64,000 bases of DNA from CAWAMR01 sp963783095 (GTDB taxonomy: Bacteria; Planctomycetota; Planctomycetia; Gemmatales; Gemmataceae), in assembly GCA_963783095.1 (NCBI GenBank), contig CAWAMR010000003.1, forward strand, positions 124,001-188,000, written 5' to 3'. The notes under the pieces were generated by a model. It saw nothing but the letters and a program-made list of their open reading frames with translations, was not told where the DNA came from and did no database searches. Position 1 is the stretch's first letter. Every line of letters begins with the position of its first letter. A program made the translations under genes and the position numbers. Positions 26,348-37,650 of the stretch are shown in pieces.

Positions 26348-27714
26348 TTGGCAAGCGCCTTCAAATACTCACTGGAAACCTTCGAAATGCAAAACCGATA
26401 TTTGCCCGAAGGTTCTTGCGGAATAACATCCACCAGTTCAATTTCATAGCCCATTTCGGAACCAAAAGTGTTTCGGACGAGTTCGGCGAGCCGTTGTCGG
26501 GCGTTTTGTCCGAAAGTGTTGCCGGCCACCATCCGAATCCGCAGAAATCGCAACTCTTCCTGCACCAGCTGAACCTGCTCCGCGCCGGGTATCTCCATGG
26601 CAAAATTCTCGGTCAAGGAGATGCCTGAGATCAGTTGACCCGACGGCGTGACAATGTAGTCGGCCTCTCGGCCTTCGACCTGCTCGATAAGAGGCAAACC
26701 GCGCCCGCACGCGCATCGTCGGGTCGATTTCACCACCACGTCGCCGACCTTGTAGCGGATGAGCGGCATGGCGCGATTGCGAAGGTCGGTCAATACCAGT
26801 GCTCCGGTATTGGCGTCATCGCCTCGTTCCGAGTCGGGCACGACCTCCGCATACAGCGAGTCAGCGTTCAAATGCAACCCCCGATGGCATTCGCATTCAC
26901 TGGCGATCAGGCTAACCTCCTCGCAGCCATAGCGGTTGGTCACTTTACAGCCAAATGCCTCTTCGATGACTTCGCGCTGCCAGTCGTGCAGGATCATCGC
27001 CGTCGAGATGATGCCATCGGGATGAATGGTATTTGCCGCGTTTTGCCGAACATGACAGGCCAACAGGTAAAGCGAATGGGCATGTCCAAACAATAGACTG
27101 GGTTGTTTCTTGCGCAATTGATTCGCGAATGCTGCAAGTCGTTGCGGATCGAAGCCGAGCGTGTCGAGGTGTTGGGCGCGATCGATGAAGTAGTTGCGAA
27201 TCCGTCCCTTGATCCCTTGCTTGAGATATTCCGGGTTGCCCCAGACTTTTGCCACGCGACGACCCAGACGCCAGTTGGTCCACTCATCGGAACGAATGGT
27301 GCATGCCATCTTCCATTCGAGCGCATCGCGATCGACATAGATTTCCAGCGGCACGCCCGTGGAGCCGGAAGTAGTCTTGCGCATCAGTGGGCGATCGAAC
27401 TTCATCGAAGAGTGAAGGTCGTGCGCATGGGTCCGAATATCGGCCTTGGTGAGGATCGGCAGCTGGGACAGGTCCGCCAGGCTGCGAAACGATTCGGGAG
27501 CAAGCTGCAATTTCTCGAACTGGCGTCGATAGTAAGGAACGGTTTGGAAGGCGCGTTGGAGTAGTTGGCGAAGTTCCAGCCACTGTCGCTGTTCGATGGT
27601 TTCGGGACTATCGAATTGCCTTTGCTTCAACTCACGCAGATAGGTCAGATGCTTGCTCCCAGTTCGCCAGGCCATGAGGGGTTGAATGAGATGACGGTTG
27701 AGTAGTGAAATCAT
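26344..27714 (-). CDS. PaaK/CapK-like AMP-forming adenylate ligase
   Basis: 456 residues of the adenylate-forming superfamily close to phenylacetate-CoA ligase. Motifs: the ATP loop KTTSGSTGVPLEIYVDRD (about 125-142), NRYGCEEVSLIASEC (about 264-278) and the C-terminal VEGREADYIV (about 350). In polysaccharide clusters such CapK-like proteins are thought to activate an acyl or amino group for transfer. The start was set at 27714 (MISLLNRHLIQ); upstream the frame only translates a palindrome (27722-27869). It overlaps the GT2 gene by 4 nt and follows the epimerase gene. Confidence 0.82.
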   Translation of the reverse strand: MISLLNRHLIQPLMAWRTGSKHLTYLRELKQRQFDSPETIEQRQWLELRQLLQRAFQTVPYYRRQFEKLQLAPESFRSLADLSQLPILTKADIRTHAHDLHSSMKFDRPLMRKTTSGSTGVPLEIYVDRDALEWKMACTIRSDEWTNWRLGRRVAKVWGNPEYLKQGIKGRIRNYFIDRAQHLDTLGFDPQRLAAFANQLRKKQPSLLFGHAHSLYLLACHVRQNAANTIHPDGIISTAMILHDWQREVIEEAFGCKVTNRYGCEEVSLIASECECHRGLHLNADSLYAEVVPDSERGDDANTGALVLTDLRNRAMPLIRYKVGDVVVKSTRRCACGRGLPLIEQVEGREADYIVTPSGQLISGISLTENFAMEIPGAEQVQLVQEELRFLRIRMVAGNTFGQNARQRLAELVRNTFGSEMGYEIELVDVIPQEPSGKYRFCISKVSSEYLKALAK

Positions 27715-27721
27715 GTCGTTC

Positions 27722-27869
27722 CCCAGGGTTCGCAAAGCCTCACCCTGGGCTTTACTCCATCGCCCTTCCAGGGCTAGGTCGTTGCCGTTCAAGCCTCCAA
27801 CCATCGAGCGCCTAGCCCTGGTAAGGGCGTCGCAATAAAGCCCAGGGTGAGGCTTTGCGAACCCTGGGA
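27722..27869. repeat. Long palindrome, arms about 57 nt
   Basis: The outer 33 nt of each arm (starting CCCAGGGTTCGCAAAGCC) pair perfectly. The inner part (about 24 nt, ending GGGCTAGG / CCTAGCCC) pairs with few mismatches. The central loop is about 33 nt. It lies between epimerase and PaaK-like genes on the same strand and would form a very large hairpin in their transcript. Confidence 0.92.
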
Positions 27870-27891
27870 CTGCTTAAGCAACTTGGAACTA

Positions 27892-28835
27892 CTATGCTGC
27901 CAGCCGTTGCGACTGCTCGAGATGCCATTGAATCTGCCGGCTCAAACCTTCTTCAAGAGTCACGGTCGGCTTCCATCCTGTGTGGCGCATAAACTTCGCG
28001 ATGTCGGCCCCAGTGTACTTTTGGTCGCCGGGACGCTCCGCCTGCCGATCGATGATCGCCTTTTTGCCGGTGATCGCTTCGATTTTCCGAATCACCTCCG
28101 CGACACTGACCATCTCGCCGCCGCCGACGTTGAACACTTCTCCGGGAATCGTATCGACCGCGCGGATGGTCGCCTCGACACAATCCGAAATGTAGGTATT
28201 GCCGCGCACCTGAGACCCATCGCCGGTGAGCGCGATCGGCTCGCCCTGCAGTATGGCATCAATGAAGCGGTGATAGCCCATATCCGGGCGTTGCCGCGGG
28301 CCGTATACGGAAAAGTAGCGCAGAATGACGATCGGCAGATCGAATTCATCGCCGTAGACCCGGCAAAGATTTTCGGCCGTGAGTTTGGTCACACCATAGG
28401 GAGAACTCGGACGAAGCGGCAGCATTTCATCGCCGGAAGCGTAGCGGCCATAGACCGATGAGGTCGAAGCATAGACGAGACGATTGAGGTTGGGAGCATC
28501 CTTCAGGGCTTCGAGCAGCTGGTGCGTTGCGACGATGTTGCACAAGTGGTAATCTTCGAAGTGGGTCCAGCTTTTCACGAGTCCCGGCGTTGCAGCGAGA
28601 TGAAACACCCACTCCACACCCGGCAGCGCGGGAGCGAGTTCATCGGTGACGAGATTGAGTTGTTGAAATTTGAAGTGTCGATGGCCCAGAAGACAGGCAA
28701 GATTGCGTTCCTTGAGCGGCGCGGGTAGTAGGGAGTAAAGCAATCGACGCCGATAACGCGGTGGCCAGCCTGGAGCAATCGCTCGCACAAGTGGGAGCCT
28801 ATAAACCCTGCTGCACCGGTGACGAGACATTCCAT
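27892..28835 (-). CDS. NAD-dependent sugar-nucleotide epimerase/dehydratase, one frameshift
   Basis: About 314 residues of an extended short-chain dehydrogenase. The N-terminal NAD motif LVTGAAGFIGSHLCERLLQA is in one frame (from ATG 28835). The rest (VEWVFHLAATPGLVKSW, YASTSSVYG, SPYGVTKLTAENLCRVYG with catalytic YxxxK, ILRYFSVYGPRQRPDM) is in another. One missing base near 28728 (YYPR-x-LKERN) joins them. The sequence is of the UDP-glucose/UDP-glucuronate 4-epimerase type, but the sugar is not determined. It is the first gene of the epimerase/PaaK-like/GT2 operon. Confidence 0.85.
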
Positions 28836-29021
28836 AAGCGTCCTTGCCCTCCTGCTGAACTCCATTCAGCGCAGAAATGGTAACATGAGTGGAACAAAAC
28901 GAGCAATGGCGATTTTGGTGAAACATGCGATGCCCTTATATGCCGTTACCGAGTTGCAAACTCAGGCCAGAAGGTATAGATTCTTTGATATTGTTCAACA
29001 ATTACACAATCGAGAACATTG

Positions 29022-29114
29022 ATGCCTATCGAATCACCGACACTGACCGAAAAAGAGTTGGCGCTTGAGACTGTGCGGCAAATGCCGGAATCCACCAGCT
29101 TGGAAATCGCATAG
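29022..29114 (+). pseudogene. Truncated antitoxin-like fragment
   Basis: Thirty codons (MPIESPTLTEKELALETVRQ, then MPESTSLEIA) match the N-terminus of small planctomycete antitoxin-like proteins, where 'LEEIAEELAIL' usually follows. A TAG in place of a Glu codon ends it. No toxin gene is adjacent. It may be a relic, or an error may have introduced the stop. The assignment is from recollection of the pattern. Confidence 0.35.
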
Positions 29115-29136
29115 GAACTCAATGGGAGGTAGTTGC

Positions 29137-29829
29137 CTACTTCTTCCTGCACTTCGGCTGCCCAAAGATTTCATGGACCAGAATTGCTACTGCCGGACCC
29201 TGGCGCGATCGCAGTAAGACTTCGAGTAATTGATGTGCCGGCGTGTGGAAAATGGGCGATAACGGCTGTAGTTTCGACACTACGGGCGAGGTGGTTGTAC
29301 CGGTGGTCTTGGTTTCGGGTGCCGCAGGCGCAGAAGGAGGAGTTGCGAAACCTTGCTGCGTTTTGCTGGTCTGTTCGGCGCGATCCGCACGCTCGGCACG
29401 TTCTTCCCGTTGTTGCCGATTGGGGGCTGGTTCTATCAACTCCGGGACGATCGGTACCGGCACAACGGGAGGCGCGGAGCGCTCCAGTTTCAGCCTTGGC
29501 CTGGGCCGAGATTCTTGATCGCGACGAGACTGCGATTGCGGCTTGGGCCGCTTGGGAGTTTGCGTACGTTCAGGTTCCCGGCTTCTTGGGGCGGATGCCG
29601 GCGCTTTGTCTTCCTGCCCTTTGCGCCGGAGCCTTTCGATTTCCTGAAGGAAACTTTCGATGTCGCCGGCGGTGTGTTTCTCCACCGGCTTCGAGCCGGC
29701 CGGGTTCTTGGCGGAATTTCGGCGCGCGTTCTGTTGCGCTACCTCCTGCTGCGCTCGAATGACGTTGCTGACGATCCAAATCACCGCAAGGATAACGATG
29801 ATGACCAGCAAACCACCCAGATTGGCCAT
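29137..29829 (-). CDS. Single-pass membrane protein with charged, Pro-rich domain
   Basis: 230 residues. The transmembrane helix (GGLLVIIVILAVIWIVSNVI) is at the N-terminus, followed by a coiled-coil-like charged stretch (QQEVAQQNARRN) and a Pro/Arg/Glu-rich low-complexity region to about 195. The C-terminal 30 residues (HQLLEVLLRSRQGPAVAILV) look like a short helical peptide conserved at the end of planctomycete proteins near flotillin. It follows floA by 41 nt on the same strand, so it is probably the last gene of the flotillin/NfeD operon. Confidence 0.65.
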   Translation of the reverse strand: MANLGGLLVIIVILAVIWIVSNVIRAQQEVAQQNARRNSAKNPAGSKPVEKHTAGDIESFLQEIERLRRKGQEDKAPASAPRSREPERTQTPKRPKPQSQSRRDQESRPRPRLKLERSAPPVVPVPIVPELIEPAPNRQQREERAERADRAEQTSKTQQGFATPPSAPAAPETKTTGTTTSPVVSKLQPLSPIFHTPAHQLLEVLLRSRQGPAVAILVHEIFGQPKCRKK

Positions 29830-29870
29830 GAGAAACTCGCTTGCAAGAATTACGTTGCAATCCCCATTTG

Positions 29871-30926
29871 TCAACTAGCCCGGCTATTGCCGCCTTGACC
29901 TTCGTTGCCCAAGCCCGCGATGCTGGAACGCATCCCGGTGTCGGCCTGCAAGTTCTTCAAGTTATAGTAATCCATGACGCCTATCCGTCCGTCGCGGAAG
30001 GCGCTGGCGATTGCCAGCGGCACCTCGGCTTCAGCCAGCACGACCTTGGCGCGGTTTTCTTCCACCAGCGCTCGCATTTCCTGTTCGCGGGCTACAGCGG
30101 CAGCCCGGCGTTTCTCGGCCTCGGCCTGGGCAACCCGAAGATCCGCGGCCGCCTGGTCGGTCTGGAGCTTGGCACCAATGTTCTCACCGACCTCGATGTC
30201 CGCAATGTCGATCGAGACAATTTCAAACGCCGTCTGGGCGTCGAGCGAATTGTGGAGCACCGTTTGCGAAATTAGGTTCGGGTTTGCCAGGACTTCCTTG
30301 TGATCGTGGGCGCTGCCGATCGCCTTGACGATACCCTCGCCGACGCGGGCAATGATCGTTTCTTCCGTCGCACCGCCGACAAGCCGTTCGAGCTTGGTTC
30401 GTACCGTAACGCGCGCTTTGCAGCGGAGCTGAATACCGCTGCGACACACTGCGTCGAGGAACGAACGACCCTTGGTGGGGTCGGGACAGTCAATAACCTT
30501 CGGATTGACGCTCGTGCGCACTGCGTCGAGAATATCCCGGCCCGCAAGGTCGATCGCAGCAGCAATTTTCCACGGCAAATCGTAGCCCGCTTTGTGGGCG
30601 GAGATGACCGCAGTGGCTGTCTTGGGCACATTGCCGCGCGCCAGGAAGTGCGATTCCAAATCTTCGGTCGTAACCCGGACACCCGCTTGAACCATCGCAA
30701 TCTTCTGGCGAACGATCATCGGGTAATCGACGTTTCGCAATTTCATTCCAACCAGATCGAGAATGCCAATCTTCGCGCCGGTGAGCAAACTCTGAATCCA
30801 GAGCCGGACGAAGCTGAAGAACACGATCAACAGGAAGATGCCCACTAACAGCGCCACCGCGCCACCGATGAGCCACCACGATTGATCTGCCAACACCAAG
30901 CCACCTTCTGCGAGAAGCGAGTTCAC
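29871..30926 (-). CDS. floA: Flotillin-like protein FloA
   Basis: 351 residues. An N-terminal hairpin membrane segment (SWWLIGGAVALLVGIFLLIV) is followed by the SPFH/FloA region (IMVRQKIAMVQAG-type, VTTEDLESHFLARGNVPKTA, DIADIEVGENIGAKLQTDQA) and the Ala/Glu-rich coiled coil (AAADLRVAQAEAEKRRAAAV). FloA organises membrane microdomains. The GTG at 30926 has AAAGGA 7 nt upstream and is preferred to the ATG at 30983, which lies inside the upstream gene. The position after two NfeD genes is the classic association of flotillins with NfeD. Confidence 0.93.
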   Translation of the reverse strand: MNSLLAEGGLVLADQSWWLIGGAVALLVGIFLLIVFFSFVRLWIQSLLTGAKIGILDLVGMKLRNVDYPMIVRQKIAMVQAGVRVTTEDLESHFLARGNVPKTATAVISAHKAGYDLPWKIAAAIDLAGRDILDAVRTSVNPKVIDCPDPTKGRSFLDAVCRSGIQLRCKARVTVRTKLERLVGGATEETIIARVGEGIVKAIGSAHDHKEVLANPNLISQTVLHNSLDAQTAFEIVSIDIADIEVGENIGAKLQTDQAAADLRVAQAEAEKRRAAAVAREQEMRALVEENRAKVVLAEAEVPLAIASAFRDGRIGVMDYYNLKNLQADTGMRSSIAGLGNEGQGGNSRAS

Positions 30927-30975
30927 GGTAGTTCCTTTCAAGGGTAATTCACCGCGGTAGAGCCACAACCAAGAT

Positions 30976-31500
30976 TTAGCCAAAGTCTCTTTCGAGATTT
31001 TCGAGTTTGGGTTTGTCGATCAGCCGGACAATCACTTTTCCGGCGCGAACATCCACGCAGCGAACCGGCTGGTCCGCTTCAATCATCATTCCTTCCGACA
31101 TGCAATCGACCCGCTTGCCGTCGAATTCGGCAATACCGGCGGGCCGTAACGTCGATACGGTTTTGCCGATCCGACCACGTAATTGTTCTAGTGAAGCGTT
31201 GCCGGGCATCGCCGCCACGGTCGCATTGTCATCGTAATTCGGCTTGAGTCTGCTTCCCCACATCGATTCCGGCCAGAGCCAGAACCATGCCATCAAGATG
31301 ACGGGTACGATCACGAAAACAATAATCAGGGTCGTGATGCCGGTGCGGTTGTCGCCGTAGACAAAGCTTACTGCGATGCCGCCCAGAAAACAGCCCATTG
31401 CGATGATGAAGCAGATCCCGCCCGTGGGGATGAACAACTCGGCGATCAAAAGAACCACACCGATCGCAATAAGGATGTACGCCAGCGTTAACGGATCCAT
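30976..31500 (-). CDS. NfeD family protein, short form
   Basis: 174 residues. Three to four transmembrane helices (LAYILIAIGVVLLIAELFIP, GICFIIAMGCFLGGIAVSFV, LIIVFVIVPVILMAWFWLW) precede a C-terminal OB-fold (LRGRIGKTVSTLRPAGIAEF, ... VDVRAGKVIVRLID). This is the NfeD membrane/OB arrangement without the protease domain. ATG 31500 (MDPLTLAYIL) is chosen; the extension to 31593 overlaps the upstream gene. It lies between the long NfeD gene and floA. Confidence 0.88.
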   Translation of the reverse strand: MDPLTLAYILIAIGVVLLIAELFIPTGGICFIIAMGCFLGGIAVSFVYGDNRTGITTLIIVFVIVPVILMAWFWLWPESMWGSRLKPNYDDNATVAAMPGNASLEQLRGRIGKTVSTLRPAGIAEFDGKRVDCMSEGMMIEADQPVRCVDVRAGKVIVRLIDKPKLENLERDFG

Positions 31501-31525
31501 GCAGTTCCTCGGCCAAACGGTTTTC

Positions 31526-33783
31526 TTACACCCGCTTGACGACAATACGGTTACCTTCGACCTCCACGACCTGAATGGGGGTGCCAGGTTCAATGTAATC
31601 GCCTTCGGTCACGACATCCACATAGGAATCCCCAAACTTTGCCATTCCCGCCGGTCGAAGCATGGACGAGGCAACTCCGACATGCCCCAGCAGTGCTGCG
31701 GCCTCCGCAGCACCAGCGATCGAAGGTGTATCCTGATCGAGATCGGGTCGATCCGCAGGAGGAAGCAGCATCATTCGGTTGACATACGGAATTTTGGGCA
31801 GGTAGCGTCCCAGGAAAAACGCCATCACCCCCGACATCACCACCGCCAGGCCATATTGCATCACCTGGGTTGCAAAACTGCTCCATTCTTCGTTCGATGA
31901 GGGTGCTTTTTCCAGCGTAGCGAGAGTGATGCCGACCAGCAGCAGGATGATTCCGCTGATTCCCGCGATGCCAAAGCCCGGCAAAACGAATACCTCGACC
32001 GCGAGGAGGATGATGCCGAGCACGAATAACCCGATCGCATACAGGACAATGAAACCGTGAATGTAAGCCTGTGACCAGAAGAACAGCACGAAGCACATCA
32101 GGAAGACCAGACCCGGAATCGTCGCTCCGGGCATTTTGATTTCCAGAATCAAGCCGGCGATGCCGATCAGGATCAGCAGCCATTTCACCTCGGTTCGGTC
32201 CAGGAATCGGGAGAGGAAGTCCATCCAGCTCGGCTCGGAGTTGCGGACGTTCTTTTCGTCCAGGTCATAAAGACGGTAGACAGCCGAATGTCCTTGTTGT
32301 CGACAGTATTGTGGATGAAATGAAGCTTCTTGGCACGTGTGGCATCGAGTTTCAACCAACTGCCGCGCTGTTTGATTTGATTGATAACGCTCCATTCTTG
32401 CTTACGGGCTTTATCATTCAGAAGCTTTCGTTCTTCCTCGGACATATACTTCGTCACACCACTGGTATTGCGGACTTCCTGAATGACCTCGTTCGAATCG
32501 ATCATCCCTTTGACAAGAATCTCGGAGTATCCTCGCGCGTTGGCAAGTTCGACGAGTTGCTCTTTGAGAATCCGCGCGGTGTTGCCGGCATCGTTTCCTT
32601 TTGCTGAGCCTTTCAGGTAGTTTTCAAAATCGCCGAGCACGGCCTCGTAAGTCTGACTCGGATCGACTTCGCGTTTCTTTTCCAGATCCTTGTCGCGATA
32701 CATGACGATTTCGGTACAGGCGAGGGCCAGGAAGGTCGCCAGGTCGGGCGCTTTGGCGGGGATGTACGCAACAGTAACAATTGGGCTTTTGTCGTCCCCT
32801 TCGAGTTTCTGAATCATCTCCGTGGCTTCACGCGCAGCTGAGAGGTCGCCGCCGCCGCAATCGAAGTTGAAGAATATGAGGTTTTCCTTGCGCGACCGGA
32901 CTTCCTTGAATTGATCCTTGAGCCGGGCAACCATGGCGTCATTGACGGGTCCGATCAAGTCGATCCGGCATGCCTTTGGAGTGCTGCCGCCAAACGGGTT
33001 CGCGATCAATGGTTGGACGTTAAATTGCTGTTCGACTTCGGCTTGAGTATTCGCTTGTGCTTTCAAGAGCCCATATTGTCCCGCCTTCTGCGTGTCATAA
33101 AGTTCCACATTTCCACGCGCGAAAACAGGCTTTGCTCGATTCGCTTGCGGCACCGTCACCGTTTGGAACGGTCCCGGCTGGCCTGCCTTGGCAGCATCGA
33201 CATAAATGACATTGCCGTTCTCCAAACCAGCGACCACCTCGATATTCTTATCCATCATTTTCAGAACGACGGCTTCATGCTCTCTCCCGGCCAGCCGGCG
33301 ATAGAAATCCATGTGCTCCTGAGCAGGTGCTGGATCGCCTTGCCCGACCACTTCGCCAATTTGCGCGTTGTCCGACATCACGACATCATTGCAGGCGAGG
33401 ACCGCCAACACCGTATGCCCGGTGACTTTCTTGTGGACGAACGCGATCGTTTGAATCCCCTGGTTAAGGTTCAAGTCGTCGTGAATGTAGCGTGCCAGAG
33501 TATCGCAGATGCCGTAATCGCGCGTGCTGCTGTCGGCGTTGTCGGGGTTGAAGTCGAAGACGACTTTCTTCAACTTGGTGTTGGGCAAGTTCTTGGCGCG
33601 TTCAACTTCCTTCTTGATCCAGTCCAGTCCATTGGTCGTGAGCGGGTTCTTCACCGGAACGAAGATCCCGCCTTCTTTGGGGCCGTCAGCCCGCGCGGCA
33701 GAAGGGATGTTCAATCCCAGAGTGAAAATCAACAACGAGCAAGAATACACGACACGAGTGAAAAGCGATGGTAGCGCGAACAT
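31526..33783 (-). CDS. NfeD-family membrane-bound serine protease (ClpP class), one frameshift
   Basis: About 752 residues. A signal peptide (VVYSCSLLIFTLGLNIPSAA) is followed by two ClpP/SppA-like domains (VVFDFNPDNADSSTRDYGIC, AVLACNDVVMSDNAQIGEVV; then LIFFNFDCGGGDLSAAREAT, ATFLALACTEIVMYRD). The C-terminal membrane domain (FVLFFWSQAYIHGFIVLYAI and further helices) and the OB-fold (SMLRPAGMAKFGDSYVDVVT) are in another frame. One missing base near 32285 joins LRLxVYRLYDLDE. Serine/lysine catalytic residues are not obvious in the first domain, so activity is uncertain. It is the first gene of the NfeD-NfeD-floA operon. Confidence 0.85.
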
Positions 33784-34387
33784 GGAATTCTTCCTTGCGG
33801 AGTCGATCGATGCGCGAACACTTGTGGAAAGTTCTTTCGGACTCGTGGAGAGTGTACGATCCCGAAGTCTTTCTCTGGTTTTGCGATTGGTGAGAGGCAA
33901 ACTCAAATGCCATTATACAACCTGACGGAAATTTCTGTCAAAACCTTCATTTCATAACGAACCGAAAAACTCACAAATACCGCAACCTAACCAGAGTCGG
34001 CAGTAGGTTATTCGCCGTCACTGCCATTTTCTTTTGGATAAATCAGTCGCTTTCAATCAGATCGTCAAATAATTGTCATTGTGATTGGCAGAGTTGGGAC
34101 ATTGTGATGATTGTATCGATCGTGCTATCTGCGGGTTTTGTAGGGTTCGGGTGTTTCTGGAGAATTCGTTTTCTGCTGCTTAAACCTATTGATCCTGAAT
34201 AGTCGGTTTGGTAAGTTTGAGTAAGATGGATAATTTGAACGGAATTAGCGACTTGCAAGGTTATACTCAATAAAAGGTCAATGTTTCCCTGCCAATCCCG
34301 CCCTGAATGCTGTCTCGGATGCACAGCTGGAGGAATCAAACTTACTGCCATGGACTTCGGCATCGGACGATCGGGAGGTTGCCGACC
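33784..34387. other. Gene-free stretch of about 600 nt, AT-rich
   Basis: This is the divergent region between the NfeD operon (minus) and fabF (plus), and it must hold both promoters. I see no coding frame with family character, no repeat array and no clear paired -35/-10 boxes; TATACT near 34265 is a possible -10 element for fabF. Confidence 0.5.
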
Positions 34388-35671
34388 ATGCGCCGTGTAG
34401 TCATCACAGGACTCGGAATCGTTGCACCAAACGGAATTGGCAAAGAAGAGTTCTGGAACGCCTGCGTCAAGGGGTCCAGTGGGGTAAGCAGAATCTCCAG
34501 TTTTGACGTTTCGTCGTTCCCGATCAAAATTGCGGGCGAAATCAAAAACTTCGACCCCACACCCTACATACCGGACACAGCCCGGAAATCGCTCAAAATC
34601 ATGAATCGAGCAACCCGGTTCGGCGTCGGGGCCGCGGGTTTGGCACTCGAAGACAGCGGTTTGGAATTGCAATCCGAGGATCTTTGCCAGATCGGTGTCG
34701 TAATGGGTAGCGGTCTGGTGCCGATCGACATGGGCGAAATCATGCCCATGCTGATGCAGGTCATGGACGAAAACGGACAGTTCGATCTGAATCGGATGGA
34801 TCTGAAGAAATGCAACCCTCTCTTTCCGCTCTGGTTGCTGAAATATCTGCCGAATATGGTTTCCGCACACATCTCGATGGCGTTTCACGCACAAGGACCG
34901 AATAACACGATCACCACCGCATGCGTTGCCGGAACGCAGGCGGTTGGAGAAGCGTTCCGGATGGTCGCTCGCGGTGAGGCCGAGATTTGTCTGGCGGGTG
35001 GAGCGGACAGCCGGCTCGATCCACTGCTGTTGATGGCCTACAACGCCCTGGGGACACTTAGTCGTTCCGATCTTCCTCCCGAACAAGCATCTCGCCCCTT
35101 CGATAGACTGCGAGACGGCTTCGTTCTGGGCGAAGGAGCTGCGGTTCTCATCGTGGAGGAATATGAGCGAGCAGTGCGACGCGGTGCCAAGATTTACGCG
35201 GAGGTAATCGGGTTCGGCAGCAGCTTCGATGCTTATTCGATCACCAAACCCGATCCCGAGGGCAAGGGCGGGGCTCGCGCCATTCGCAGTGCCCTCAACG
35301 AAGCGAAGGTCAATGCCGATGAGGTGGGCTACATCAATGCCCACGGCACGAGTACTCGCCTCAACGATCAGATGGAAACCGCAGCAGTGAAGCGGATTTT
35401 CGGTGAGGGGGCAAAGCAGATTCCCATATCGAGCATCAAGTCGATGATCGGCCATTCCATTGGTGCAGCTGGGGCACTCGAAGCCGTGGCCATGGCGATG
35501 ACGCTGAGCGAGAACGTGATTCCGCCGACGATCAATTTGACCCATCCCGATCCGGTTTGCGATCTCGACTACATTCCCAACATTGCCCGCGATCACAAAC
35601 CCCGGGTGGCCGTTTCCACGAGCTTTGGCTTCGGCGGCCAAAACGGTGCGTTAGTCATGAGGTCGATCTAA
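34388..35671 (+). CDS. fabF: Beta-ketoacyl-ACP synthase II
   Basis: 427 residues. It elongates acyl-ACP with malonyl-ACP. The catalytic triad is complete: Cys179 in ITTACVAGTQAVGEAF, His319 in INAHGTSTRLND and His356 in SSIKSMIGHSIGAAGALE, with the supporting Lys351. The C-terminal FGFGGQNGALV loop is present. Start ATG 34388 gives MRRVVITGLGIVAPNG; the longer frame from 34307 has no family match. No acpP or other fab gene adjoins it, so it may be a paralogue used outside bulk fatty-acid synthesis. Confidence 0.9.
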   Translation: MRRVVITGLGIVAPNGIGKEEFWNACVKGSSGVSRISSFDVSSFPIKIAGEIKNFDPTPYIPDTARKSLKIMNRATRFGVGAAGLALEDSGLELQSEDLCQIGVVMGSGLVPIDMGEIMPMLMQVMDENGQFDLNRMDLKKCNPLFPLWLLKYLPNMVSAHISMAFHAQGPNNTITTACVAGTQAVGEAFRMVARGEAEICLAGGADSRLDPLLLMAYNALGTLSRSDLPPEQASRPFDRLRDGFVLGEGAAVLIVEEYERAVRRGAKIYAEVIGFGSSFDAYSITKPDPEGKGGARAIRSALNEAKVNADEVGYINAHGTSTRLNDQMETAAVKRIFGEGAKQIPISSIKSMIGHSIGAAGALEAVAMAMTLSENVIPPTINLTHPDPVCDLDYIPNIARDHKPRVAVSTSFGFGGQNGALVMRSI

Positions 35672-35781
35672 ATGTGTGGTGGGTGGAGGGTGGAGTGTGG
35701 AGTGTGGCGGGTGGTGCGTGAACAGCACGCGGTATCTATCTTTTCCCGCCACCCTTCACCCCCACACTCCACCCTTCACCC
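35672..35781. repeat. Mirrored tandem array, GGTGGAG/GTGTGGA units (7 nt)
   Basis: Left arm 35674-35720 (GTGGGTGGAGGGTGGAGTG and so on), right arm 35745-35781 (CCACCCTTCACCC, CACTCCACCCTTCACCC), core about 25 nt. It begins 2 nt after the fabF stop and ends 1 nt before the stop of the convergent Tyr-rich gene. Its unit family is shared with 12278-12408. Confidence 0.88.
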
Positions 35782-35782
35782 G

Positions 35783-36064
35783 TTAATTCCCGTACTTGTA
35801 GTAGTATGTCGGGTAAGAATAGTACGGATAGTAAGTCGGCGTGTAGTAATACGAGGGATAGAAATACGGGTTGTAGCTGAGGTAGTAGGTCGCCGGCGGG
35901 TAATAAAAGGTCGGGACAGTGTAATAGAAACCGGGATACACCCAGCCCTGATAAGTTACCGGCGGCGAGAAAAAAATGCCGCCGTTTGGATCCACCGCCT
36001 GCGCCTTTTCGGCCGTGTAGTTGATCGAGATGACAGTGAACACAAGTAAAGCCAGCGTGCGCAT
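35783..36064 (-). CDS. Tyrosine/proline-rich small exported protein
   Basis: 93 residues. The signal peptide (MRTLALLVFTVISINYTAEK, cleaved near AQA) leaves about 70 residues, of which 23 are Tyr, with many Pro and Phe (FYYTVPTFYYPPATYYLSYN, SYYYTPTYYPYYSYPTYYY). No cysteine is present. Such composition suggests an aromatic, self-assembling or cross-linked envelope component; this is inference. A GGGG lies upstream of the ATG (AAGGGGACATC). It is convergent with fabF and separated from it by a repeat array. Confidence 0.75.
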   Translation of the reverse strand: MRTLALLVFTVISINYTAEKAQAVDPNGGIFFSPPVTYQGWVYPGFYYTVPTFYYPPATYYLSYNPYFYPSYYYTPTYYPYYSYPTYYYKYGN

Positions 36065-36181
36065 GATGATGTCCCCTTAAAAAGCATGTCTTTGCGAATG
36101 CACCAAAATAATTGTTTCTCCCGGCAATTCTATCATAATGGGAAAGCTAGTTAAAATAGATAAATCCAGAATTGCCGCCAC

Positions 36182-37604
<1,423 letters not shown>

Positions 37605-37650
37605 CGGCTGCTCCTGTCAGTCAAAGAAGTTTGGTTGAGGCTATTGTAGA

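Noticed and set aside
28946..29152. Minus-strand 68-codon frame
   Set aside because: It lies opposite a better explained antitoxin-like fragment and lacks a start signal.
34076..35641. Minus-strand frame of 521 codons opposite fabF
   Set aside because: The plus strand is fabF with every catalytic residue; the opposite frame has no family character and is a codon-bias shadow.
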